Source: Clostridia bacterium
GTDB taxonomy: Bacteria; Bacillota; Clostridia; Oscillospirales; CAG-382
Length of the DNA stretch: 5,841 nt
Direction of reading: 5' to 3'
NCBI GenBank assembly: GCA_017613815.1
Contig: JAGADB010000024.1
Location: 1-5,841, forward strand
Made by a program: the position numbers and the translations under genes. The notes under the pieces are model-generated. The model was given only the letters and a program-made list of their open reading frames with translations. It had not been told where the DNA came from and ran no database searches. Shown one piece after another: positions 1-5,584 of the stretch (within the stretch, counting starts at the first letter, position 1; each line of letters starts with the position of its first letter).

Positions 1-781
1 AGACCCGTACAGAGCGTATCATTACATAGGAAAAGCGTATACGGTAAGCGATAAAAAGACGCCTGAGATGCTGTATCAGGCCGCAAAGGCGATAGGAAAA
101 TTCCAGAACCTGCTCTCCGATTTCGACGCTGAAAAACTGTTTACGGTAATACCGGATTTCCACAATACGCCCAAACGCTTTGCTTCACTTAAAAAATCGG
201 TGTCGGAAGACCCGAAAAACCGCGTAAAAGAAGTGAAACCCGAGCTTGATTTCGCATATTCCCTCGAAAATATGACGGGGCTCATCACCGACGCCATAGA
301 AGACGGAAGCGTACCGCTCAGAGTGAGCCATAACGACACGAAACTCAATAATATCCTCTTTGATAACGATACAAACGAGGGGCTCTGCCTTATCGACCTC
401 GATACCGTAATGAGCGGCTCGTATCTCTACGATTTCGGAGACGCAATGCGCTTCGGCGCGTCGTCGGCGCCCGAGGACTGCACGGAGCTCGACAAGGTTT
501 ATTTCGACCTTGAGCTTTTCGAAGCGTTCACGAAGGGTTATCTCGAATCGGCGTCCGACGTGCTTACCCAAAGGGAAAAGGAACTCGTCTATTCGTCGGT
601 AATTATCATGACCTACGAATGCGGAATAAGATTTTTGAAGGACTATATAGACGGCGACGTATATTTCAGAATAGCGTACGAAAAGCATAATCTCGACAGA
701 GCGAGAAACCAGTTCAAGCTTGTGAAGGATATGCTCGAAAAGAAGGAAGTCGGCGAAGCCATAGTCAAAAAATATCTTTAA
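1..781 (+). CDS. NahK-like sugar kinase of the aminoglycoside phosphotransferase (APH) fold, 5' end missing
   Basis: The frame is open to the left edge (first full codon at base 2), so the N-terminal part, including the ATP-binding lobe, lies outside; about 260 residues are visible, against roughly 360 in full-length relatives. The ATG at 68 is internal, because the residues before it (YRAYHYIGKAYTV) also look like family sequence. Visible motifs are IPDFHNTPKRF (from about base 149), the catalytic-loop motif HNDTKLNN with its Asp at 335-337, and the metal-binding segment LIDLDTV with Asp at 395-397 and 401-403, followed by YDFGDAMRFGA. This combination resembles N-acetylhexosamine 1-kinase (NahK/LnpB), which phosphorylates GlcNAc or GalNAc at C1 using ATP. 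That substrate is a family inference; automated annotation often labels such proteins aminoglycoside phosphotransferase. The enzyme is cytosolic. It ends 23 bases before a GH123-type hydrolase gene, supporting a catabolic sugar-kinase role. The family call is strong and the exact substrate uncertain. Confidence 0.85.
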   Translation, partial: DPYRAYHYIGKAYTVSDKKTPEMLYQAAKAIGKFQNLLSDFDAEKLFTVIPDFHNTPKRFASLKKSVSEDPKNRVKEVKPELDFAYSLENMTGLITDAIEDGSVPLRVSHNDTKLNNILFDNDTNEGLCLIDLDTVMSGSYLYDFGDAMRFGASSAPEDCTELDKVYFDLELFEAFTKGYLESASDVLTQREKELVYSSVIIMTYECGIRFLKDYIDGDVYFRIAYEKHNLDRARNQFKLVKDMLEKKEVGEAIVKKYL

Positions 782-790
782 TCCGATCTA

Positions 791-798
791 AAAGGGAG
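791..798 (+). promoter_or_regulatory. Ribosome binding site fixing the GTG start of the hydrolase gene
   Basis: AAAGGGAG lies 6 bases before the GTG at 805-807. No ATG competes at a suitable distance, and the protein begins sensibly here, so the GTG start is well supported. The site sits in the 23-base gap after the kinase stop codon, consistent with translation from a shared mRNA. Confidence 0.8.
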
Positions 799-804
799 AC
801 AAAA

Positions 805-2454
805 GTGGTAAAATTCAAGTTAATTCCGTCGTATTATAAGTGTTTTTCAAACTCGGACTTCAAATCGTATAAAAGCATCTCCAACGCAACCGTGCTGAAA
901 AACGACGTGTTTGCGTTTGAGGCGGTTATTCTGTCCGACGAGGATAACTGGTTCGATATAAAGACGGAATCGGATATAAGCGGCTTTATAAAGGTTTACA
1001 GGGTGAGGGAAATCTACGTCGACGTGCCCGTCAAAAAGGACAGATTCGACGACTATTACCTTAACGGCAGACTTCCCGGAATGTATCCCGACCTCCTCAT
1101 GCCGGTCGATTCAAAGCACTACGTAAACGCAAAAAAAGAAAAAATCGCTTCCGTGTGGATTGAAGTGAACGTGCCCGAAAACGCGCAAGCGGGAAGACAC
1201 GAGATAAAGGTTATTCTCAACGACTTTGACGGAAAGACCGTCGGAGCCGAAAATATCACGCTTGACGTAATCGACGCGTCCCTTCCCGAGCAGACGCTCA
1301 AATATACCCAGTGGTTCCATCCCGACTGCCTTGCGTCCTACTATAAAATAGGGGTTTTCTCGGACAGACATTGGGAAATAATGGAAAATTTCGTAAAAAC
1401 GGCGGTAAAAAACGGTATAAATACGCTTCTGACTCCGATTTTCACGCCTCCGCTCGATACAAAACCGGGCTCAGAGCGCCCGACGACTCAGCTCGTGGGC
1501 GTAACAAAGACCGAAAACGGCTATGAGTTCGATTTTTCGCTTGTCGAAAAGTGGCTTGCAATGTGTGATAGATGCGGAATAAAATATTACGAGATGTCGC
1601 ACCTCTTTACCCAGTGGGGAGCGGAACACGCGCCTAAAATTATGGCGGCCGTAAACGGAGAATATAAAAAGATATTCGGCTGGGAGACCGACGCGCTTTC
1701 CGACGAGTATATCGGATTTTTAAAGGCGTTCCTTACCGAATTCAAGCAGTTCCTTCGCAGAAGAAACCTCTTGGACAAATGCCATTTCCACCTGTCCGAC
1801 GAGCCTGCGGCGGACCATATAGAGCACTTTATGAAGATAAGACGGGCGCTCGAAGACGTCATATCGGATATCTGGTGCGGAGAAGCGCTTTCGGGCTACG
1901 ATTTCTATAAAACCGGCGCCGTAAAGCACCCGATAGTTTCAACCGAGCATATCGAGCCGTTTATCGAAAACGGCGTTCCCGACCTCTGGTGCTACTACTG
2001 CTGCATGGAGGGCATAGACGTGTCAAACAGATTTGTCTCAATGCCTATGAACAGAACGAGAGTCATCGCCGAGCAGATGTATAAGTATGATATAAAGGGC
2101 TTTTTGCAGTGGGGATATAATTTCTACTACTCATATCTGTCGGTAACCGAAATAAACCCGTACGAATGCACCGACGGAACGGGCGGCTGGGTGCCGGCGG
2201 GAGACGCGTTCTCCGTATATCCCGCGCCGGACGGAACCGCTTACGAAACGCTTCACATGAAGGCGGTAACGCAGGCGCTCCGCGATATGAGGGCGTTTGA
2301 ACTGCTCGAAAAGCTTTCGTCGAAGGAAGAAGTGCTCTCGATTATAGAAAAGGACGCCGAGCCCATCACCTTCAAGAACTATCCGCACGAAGACGGCTAT
2401 TGCGAAAGCGTGCGAGAGAGGGTAAACAGGGCGATTGCCGAAAAAATAAAGTAA
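805..2454 (+). CDS. DUF4091 / GH123-type glycoside hydrolase (putative beta-N-acetylhexosaminidase), cytosolic
   Basis: This complete 549-residue protein starts at GTG. Residues about 1-160 form a beta-rich N-terminal domain with the family-typical YPDLLMP stretch (from residue 94) and WIEVNVPENAQAG (W118). From about residue 165 comes the catalytic barrel region: QWFHPDC (W170), LTPIFTPPLD, a conserved LFTQWGAEHAPKIM stretch, then HLSDEP with Asp332-Glu333, and FLQWGYNFY (W436) and GDAFSVYP (from 466). Characterised GH123 enzymes are beta-N-acetylgalactosaminidases that use an adjacent Asp-Glu pair in substrate-assisted catalysis, in which the substrate's 2-acetamido group attacks. Asp332-Glu333 match that pair. 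There is no signal peptide or membrane segment, so it should act in the cytosol on imported oligosaccharides. It follows a NahK-like kinase by 23 bases and is closed by a terminator. The DUF4091 family call is firm. GalNAc specificity is inferred, since most DUF4091 members have not been tested. Confidence 0.85.
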   Translation: MVKFKLIPSYYKCFSNSDFKSYKSISNATVLKNDVFAFEAVILSDEDNWFDIKTESDISGFIKVYRVREIYVDVPVKKDRFDDYYLNGRLPGMYPDLLMPVDSKHYVNAKKEKIASVWIEVNVPENAQAGRHEIKVILNDFDGKTVGAENITLDVIDASLPEQTLKYTQWFHPDCLASYYKIGVFSDRHWEIMENFVKTAVKNGINTLLTPIFTPPLDTKPGSERPTTQLVGVTKTENGYEFDFSLVEKWLAMCDRCGIKYYEMSHLFTQWGAEHAPKIMAAVNGEYKKIFGWETDALSDEYIGFLKAFLTEFKQFLRRRNLLDKCHFHLSDEPAADHIEHFMKIRRALEDVISDIWCGEALSGYDFYKTGAVKHPIVSTEHIEPFIENGVPDLWCYYCCMEGIDVSNRFVSMPMNRTRVIAEQMYKYDIKGFLQWGYNFYYSYLSVTEINPYECTDGTGGWVPAGDAFSVYPAPDGTAYETLHMKAVTQALRDMRAFELLEKLSSKEEVLSIIEKDAEPITFKNYPHEDGYCESVRERVNRAIAEKIK

Positions 2455-2460
2455 AATCGA

Positions 2461-2489
2461 AAAAATCACGGCTTTTTGCCGTGATTTTT
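2461..2489 (+). terminator. Rho-independent terminator after the kinase-hydrolase unit
   Basis: A perfect 12-bp stem pairs 2461-2472 with 2478-2489 around a TTTTT loop. The core ATCACGGC/GCCGTGAT is flanked by an A-run on the 5' side and a T-run on the 3' side, and more T residues follow at 2494-2498. It starts 7 bases after the hydrolase stop codon and separates this unit from the next promoter. Confidence 0.9.
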
Positions 2490-2594
2490 CTGATTTTTGT
2501 TCAGAAATCGGAAAACCCCGAATAAAATGTTAGTGAAAAGGCTCAACGGCTTTCGTCATTTTTCCGAAAATTTCATAATTATTTGAATAACTTA

Positions 2595-2623
2595 TTGACA
2601 ATTTGACAAAAAAATAGTATTAT
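2595..2623 (+). promoter_or_regulatory. Sigma-A type promoter of the membrane protein gene
   Basis: The -35 box TTGACA (2595-2600) is a perfect consensus. A 17-base spacer leads to TATTAT (2618-2623) as the -10 box, one mismatch from consensus. The predicted transcript start near 2630 gives a leader of about 43 bases before the ATG at 2673. A second TTGACA at 2603-2608 has no -10 box at a proper distance. The surrounding sequence is strongly A/T-rich. Confidence 0.85.
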
Positions 2624-2657
2624 AAACATAAGGTGATAAAAAACCGAAATCAATTTG

Positions 2658-2665
2658 AAAGAGGG
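2658..2665 (+). promoter_or_regulatory. Ribosome binding site deciding the ATG at 2673
   Basis: AAAGAGGG is followed by 7 bases and then ATG at 2673-2675. A TTG six codons upstream (2655) is also in frame but overlaps this site and has no ribosome binding site of its own, so it is rejected as the start. Confidence 0.8.
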
Positions 2666-2672
2666 ATATTTT

Positions 2673-3575
2673 ATGTTAGCACAAGCTTACAAACGCGCTT
2701 TTTCAGTTTTGGCAAAAAAACCTATAAGACTTTGGGGACTTTCTCTGCTTGCGGCAATCGTCGGATTCTTCGCAGGACTCCTGACGGCTCCGTTTCTTTC
2801 CCTTGTCGGCATAGGCTTTGCAATCGTTGTATCGGCAGGCATGTCGAAGGTTTATCTCGACGCGCTTGACAACAAGGAAATCAATTCCGACCAGTTGTTT
2901 GCAGGCTTCAAACGTATGTGGACGGTTCTCGGCGGCATGGCATGGAAAGCACTCTGGCTCTTCATCTGGCTCGTTGGTTCGCTCGCAGTAGGCGGTCTTG
3001 TAATGGCTCTCTTCGCAGCTCTCGGAGTAGGCTTCGGCAGAGCGGCAGGCGTGTTCTCGACTATCGGTATCGTTCTCGGCGTAATCGTTATGCTCGCAGG
3101 CTTCGTATGCTTCATCATCAAGACCTATGCTTACAAATTCGTTCCGTACATACTCATGACACGTGAAGACGTAAGCGCAACTCAGGCACTCCGCCTTTCG
3201 GTACAGCTTACGCGCGGCAAAAAAGGAGCTATGTTCCTTGCAGACCTGCTCTTCGGCGTAATAGTCGGTGTTGCTTCCGGAATACTCGCGGCTCTTTCCG
3301 CAATTCCGTATATCGGCGGTATATTTGCTATCGTGCTCGTGCTGTTCGTAGTAATCGTAATGCTGTTCTCGGAAATCTTCCAGGGACTTTACAACGCGGC
3401 ATTCTATCAGATGCCCGCTGCTCCCGCTCCCGCACAGCAGAATCAGTTTGCTAATCAGTTCCAGCAGTTCCAGCAGCAGTATCAGCAGCCGCAGCAGCCG
3501 CAGTATCAGCCGCCTCAGCAGCAGTATCAGCAGCCGCAGCAGCCGCCCTTCAATCCCCAGCAGCCCCAACAGTAA
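2673..3575 (+). CDS. Polytopic membrane protein (DUF975/YciC-like) with Gln/Pro-rich C-terminal tail
   Basis: The protein has 300 residues and starts at the ATG at 2673. It is a hydrophobic protein with probably six membrane segments: about 21-38, 41-56, 93-117, 127-149, 190-210 and 214-236. Basic residues cluster at the N-terminus (K7, R8, K15, K16, R19) and in the loops at 57-92 and 150-188. By the positive-inside rule this puts both ends in the cytosol. The segment KFVPYILMTREDVSATQAL followed by LTRGKKGAMFLADL resembles the cytosolic loop of DUF975/YciC-type integral membrane proteins, whose function is unknown, and the YNAAFY ending of the membrane domain (240-245) also fits. Residues 246-300 form a low-complexity tail with 26 Gln among the last 46 residues plus many Pro. 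It is monocistronic, with its own promoter and terminator. Alanine codons are 19 GCA, 14 GCT, 5 GCG and 0 GCC, unlike the GCG-rich hydrolase gene upstream. Family assignment is moderate; I do not assign a function. Confidence 0.75.
   Translation: MLAQAYKRAFSVLAKKPIRLWGLSLLAAIVGFFAGLLTAPFLSLVGIGFAIVVSAGMSKVYLDALDNKEINSDQLFAGFKRMWTVLGGMAWKALWLFIWLVGSLAVGGLVMALFAALGVGFGRAAGVFSTIGIVLGVIVMLAGFVCFIIKTYAYKFVPYILMTREDVSATQALRLSVQLTRGKKGAMFLADLLFGVIVGVASGILAALSAIPYIGGIFAIVLVLFVVIVMLFSEIFQGLYNAAFYQMPAAPAPAQQNQFANQFQQFQQQYQQPQQPQYQPPQQQYQQPQQPPFNPQQPQQ
3471..3545 (+). repeat. Exact 30-bp direct repeat in the CAG/CCG-rich tail of the membrane protein
   Basis: Bases 3471-3500 and 3516-3545 are identical over 30 bases and are separated by 15. 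Each copy encodes QQQYQQPQQP (residues 267-276 and 282-291). The flanking sequence is made of the same CAG, CCG and TAT codons, so the whole stretch from about 3436 to 3572 is low complexity. DNA identity over 30 bases with no synonymous change points to recent duplication by slippage or recombination. Copy number may vary between strains or be collapsed in an assembly. Confidence 0.9.
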
Positions 3576-3587
3576 TTGACATAAATA

Positions 3588-3611
3588 AAAAGCCCGCGCA
3601 TGCGGGCTTTT
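3588..3611. terminator. Probable bidirectional terminator between the membrane protein gene and mscL
   Basis: A 10-bp stem (3588-3597 with 3602-3611) has the core GCCCGC/GCGGGC and a GCAT loop. It is flanked by an A-rich run on the left (3583-3591) and a T-rich run on the right (3608-3619), so the transcript from either strand ends in a U-tract. It lies between the plus-strand stop at 3575 and the minus-strand mscL stop at 3625, and serves both convergent units. Confidence 0.9.
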
Positions 3612-3624
3612 ATTTTTTTGCCTT

Positions 3625-4080
3625 TTATTCGTTGTCTTTTTTGAGTATGTCTCTTATTTCGGTAAGAAGCTTTTCTTCGGCGGAGGGTTCGGGTTCCTTT
3701 TCCTCTTCCTTTTCTTCCTCTTCCTTCTTGGCAAGCTTCTTTGCCTTTTCGGCGGATTTCGTGAGAATTCTTATGAAAATGAATACGCAAAGGGCGATGA
3801 TGAGGAAGTCGAGAATCATCTGAATGAAGTTGCCGTATTTCAGATAATTTCCTTCCGTTACCACTTCGCCGAGCTCGTTAAGTACCGGCTCTCTCAAAGT
3901 GAGCTTCATGTCCGCAAAGGAAGCGGAGCCCGTTGCAAGTCCGATAAGCGGCATAATGATGTCTGCGACGAGGGAGCTTGTGATTTTTCCGAACGCCGTT
4001 GCGATAACAACGCCGACCGCCATGTCAATGACGTTGCCCTTGTTGATAAACGCCTTGAAGTCTGCAAAAAATTTTTTCAT
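3625..4080 (-). CDS. mscL: Large-conductance mechanosensitive channel MscL
   Basis: This 151-residue protein forms a homopentameric inner-membrane pore that opens under membrane tension and releases solutes after hypo-osmotic shock. The N-terminus MKKFFADFKAFINKGNVIDM is the family amphipathic helix leading into the pore-lining first membrane helix (about 16-46), with small residues A21, G23, A27, A29 and G31, then IIMPLIG. A periplasmic loop follows (about 50-80), then the second membrane helix from YGNFIQMILDFLIIA to about residue 105. The C-terminus has a highly charged Lys/Glu stretch (108-129) and a final helix EEKLLTEIRDILKK, matching the cytosolic bundle of the family. It is slightly longer than the 136 residues of E. 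coli MscL because of the Glu-rich linker. The start is ATG, with AGGAG at 4091-4095 ten bases upstream. It is the last gene of the tsaB-hpt-mscL unit, 29 bases after hpt. Confidence 0.95.
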   Translation of the reverse strand: MKKFFADFKAFINKGNVIDMAVGVVIATAFGKITSSLVADIIMPLIGLATGSASFADMKLTLREPVLNELGEVVTEGNYLKYGNFIQMILDFLIIALCVFIFIRILTKSAEKAKKLAKKEEEEKEEEKEPEPSAEEKLLTEIRDILKKDNE

Positions 4081-4109
4081 AACTGCTTCACTCCTGTTTA
4101 TATTAAATT

Positions 4110-4670
4110 TTATTGGTTTTCATATACCGACGGCTTTAAGACGCCGACGTAGGGCAGATTTCTGAACATCTCGTTGTAATCGAGCCCATATCCGACAATA
4201 AACTCGTCGGGAATGACGAAGCCCTCGTAATCGATACTGATTTCCTTTAATCTGCGCTGCGGCTTGTTGAAGAGCACGCAGAGCTTGAGTTCCTTTGCGC
4301 CGAGCTCGTTTTTCATATGGTCCATAACCCACGCGAGCGTGTTTCCGGTGTCGAGAATGTCCTCAATCACTATTACGTTGTAATCCGAAAGATTTTTTCT
4401 GTCCGGCTCGTTTTTGAGCTTTATTTTTCCGCTTGAAACGGTGTCGTTTCCGTAGGATGAAACCTTTATGTAGTCGGTTTCGAGCGGCAGGTCTATTTTT
4501 CTCATAAGGTCAGACATAAATACCGCGGAACCTTTCAGTATTCCTATTAACAGAATTTTTTTGCCGCTGTTTTTGTAGTCATTTGTGATCTGCGACGCAA
4601 TTTTGCCGACTGCCGACGCTATTTCCTCCTCGGACACGAGAACTCTTTTGATGCAGGATTCGTAATTCAA
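4110..4670 (-). CDS. hpt: Hypoxanthine phosphoribosyltransferase (purine salvage), TTG start
   Basis: This 186-residue cytosolic enzyme joins hypoxanthine (and usually guanine) to PRPP, giving IMP or GMP and pyrophosphate. The PRPP-binding signature is VIVIEDILDTGNTL (99-112), with the acidic pair E103-D104 and D107 at the position of the catalytic base. The flexible loop SSYG is at 71-74, the GILKGSAVF segment at 43-51 includes the loop that contacts pyrophosphate, and the C-terminal DEFIVGYGLDYNEMFRNLP (155-173) is the standard base- and metal-binding region. Length is normal for the bacterial family. The start is TTG: the codon immediately before it (4671-4673) is an in-frame stop, no early in-frame ATG exists, and the family N-terminus (RVLVSEEEI at residues 9-17) begins at the expected distance. 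It lies 37 bases after tsaB and 29 before mscL and is probably co-transcribed with both. Confidence 0.95.
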   Translation of the reverse strand: MNYESCIKRVLVSEEEIASAVGKIASQITNDYKNSGKKILLIGILKGSAVFMSDLMRKIDLPLETDYIKVSSYGNDTVSSGKIKLKNEPDRKNLSDYNVIVIEDILDTGNTLAWVMDHMKNELGAKELKLCVLFNKPQRRLKEISIDYEGFVIPDEFIVGYGLDYNEMFRNLPYVGVLKPSVYENQ

Positions 4671-4679
4671 TTAAAATTA

Positions 4680-4687
4680 CCCCTTTC
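4680..4687 (-). promoter_or_regulatory. Ribosome binding site of hpt supporting its TTG start
   Basis: On the minus strand GAAAGGGG lies nine bases before the TTG at 4670-4668. Together with the in-frame TAA directly before the TTG, it fixes the start. I see no convincing separate promoter in the 37-base gap; a TATTAT-like stretch there lacks a matching -35 box. Confidence 0.75.
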
Positions 4688-4707
4688 GGATGCTTTTATA
4701 TAATAAT

Positions 4708-5448
4708 TCAGTGATTTTCTTTTGCCGCTCTTTCGCGCTCCGCCTGCGAAACACGCAGATAGACGGGTTTGAGCTTTTCAGCGGTGAAATTTTCAAAATT
4801 TCCCGAAACAAAGACGTCTTTTGCCGCAAGAACGGATGAAAACGCGTCTTCGTACAGTATCGCCTCGGGGCAGAGAACGAGGTTTTTCATATTTTTGCCC
4901 GATTTTTCGTAAAGCGAATAAAACAGCTTCGCGCCGTCGCCGACAAGGTAAATGTCCCTGCCTTCGTACTTTTCTTCGAGCTCGCCGAAAAGATATTCAA
5001 ACGACTCCGCTCTGTCGGCGCAAATACGGCTTTTGCCGGACGGTTTCTGCTCGAAAACGGCGTTGTAGAATTGGTTTCTCCTCGCGTCCATGAGCGGAAA
5101 GATAATCGACCCATCTTTGCAGAAAAGAACGTTCTCGGAAAGTGAAGCAAGCGTAGATACGGGAACGCACGGGAAATCTCTGCCGAAAGCAAGACCTTTG
5201 AGCGTCGAAATGCCGATTCTTACGCCCGTAAACGAGCCGGGGCCCGCGCTTATAACGCCGGCGTCTATCTCAGAAAAAGAAAGACCTGCACTTTTGATGC
5301 AGAAATCTATCATCGGAAGCAGACTTTCGCTGTGGGTGAGGGTGTTGTTTATACGCATTTGCGACAGAACGGCAAAAGAAGAGCCGTCAAAAGAACAGAC
5401 GCAGACGCTTGCCGTCTTTGCCGCCGTGTCAAGTGATAAAACCTTCAT
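4708..5448 (-). CDS. tsaB: TsaB, tRNA threonylcarbamoyladenosine (t6A) biosynthesis scaffold protein
   Basis: This 246-residue cytosolic protein (formerly YeaZ) pairs with TsaD and, with TsaE, transfers the threonylcarbamoyl group to A37 of tRNAs that read ANN codons. It has the ASKHA fold. The family motifs appear in order: LSLDTAAKTASV (4-15), THSESLLPMI (38-47), the hallmark SAGPGSFTGVRIG (67-79) continuing into STLKGLAFG, MDARRNQFYNAVF (120-132), and KPVYLR (227-232) near the C-terminus. Length is typical. The start is ATG, with GGAAAGGG at 5458-5465 nine bases upstream. It is the first gene of the unit and sits behind a strong promoter. Its usual partners rimI, tsaD and tsaE are not next to it in this window; hpt and mscL follow instead. 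Confidence 0.95.
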   Translation of the reverse strand: MKVLSLDTAAKTASVCVCSFDGSSFAVLSQMRINNTLTHSESLLPMIDFCIKSAGLSFSEIDAGVISAGPGSFTGVRIGISTLKGLAFGRDFPCVPVSTLASLSENVLFCKDGSIIFPLMDARRNQFYNAVFEQKPSGKSRICADRAESFEYLFGELEEKYEGRDIYLVGDGAKLFYSLYEKSGKNMKNLVLCPEAILYEDAFSSVLAAKDVFVSGNFENFTAEKLKPVYLRVSQAERERAAKENH

Positions 5449-5465
5449 CTTGCGAAGCCCTTTCC

Positions 5466-5486
5466 GGCGTTTTAAGAAAAAACGCC
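5466..5486 (-). promoter_or_regulatory. Hairpin in the tsaB leader directly against the Shine-Dalgarno sequence
   Basis: On the minus-strand transcript GGCGUUUU (5486-5479) pairs with AAAACGCC (5473-5466) over 8 bp around a UUCUU loop. The 3' arm ends exactly where the Shine-Dalgarno GGAAAGGG begins (5465). No U-tract follows, so it is not a terminator. It could shape ribosome access, protect the mRNA 5' end, or be a protein-binding site. It resembles no riboswitch I recognise. Confidence 0.6.
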
Positions 5487-5502
5487 TTAATTAATATACC
5501 TA

Positions 5503-5531
5503 AGTATATCACTTAATAATACAAAAGTCAA
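5503..5531 (-). promoter_or_regulatory. Sigma-A type promoter of the tsaB-hpt-mscL unit
   Basis: On the minus strand TTGACT (5531-5526) and TATACT (5508-5503) are separated by exactly 17 bases, each with one mismatch from consensus. The transcript should start near 5496, leaving a leader of about 48 bases that contains the hairpin and the tsaB ribosome binding site. Confidence 0.85.
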
Positions 5532-5550
5532 CAGAATGCACCGCATTTTG

Positions 5551-5584
5551 ATAAAAACAAAAAGCGGTTTTTTTTAACCGCTTT
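5551..5584 (-). terminator. Rho-independent terminator of the ClpP-like protease gene
   Basis: On the minus strand AAAGCGGTT (5584-5576) pairs with AACCGCTTT (5569-5561) over 9 bp around an A6 loop. It is followed by TTGTTTTT. The stem begins inside the protease stop codon (5585-5583). It separates that gene from the tsaB promoter. Confidence 0.9.

Noticed and set aside
1..781. Aminoglycoside resistance gene
   Set aside because: The fold is shared with aminoglycoside kinases, but the IPDFHNTPKR, HNDTKLNN and YDFGDAMRFGA motifs and the hydrolase neighbour point to a sugar kinase.
2655..2672. Upstream TTG as the start of the membrane protein
   Set aside because: It would overlap the AAAGAGGG site that serves the ATG at 2673 and has no ribosome binding site of its own.
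2703..3569. Long antisense open frame (288 codons) opposite the membrane protein gene
   Set aside because: Its Leu-rich start is only the complement of the CAG/CCG repeat, it has no ribosome binding site, and the plus-strand frame has a clear promoter, ribosome binding site, membrane pattern and terminator.
3436..3572. CRISPR array or mobile-element repeat
   Set aside because: The repeats are in frame, made of codon triplets, have no unique spacers, and lie inside a coding region.
4688..4707. Internal promoter before hpt from a TATTAT-like stretch
   Set aside because: No acceptable -35 box lies 16-18 bases upstream, and the 37-base gap fits simple operon spacing.
5449..5582. Riboswitch before tsaB
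   Set aside because: The leader after the predicted transcript start is only about 48 bases with one simple hairpin, too short for a known aptamer plus expression platform.
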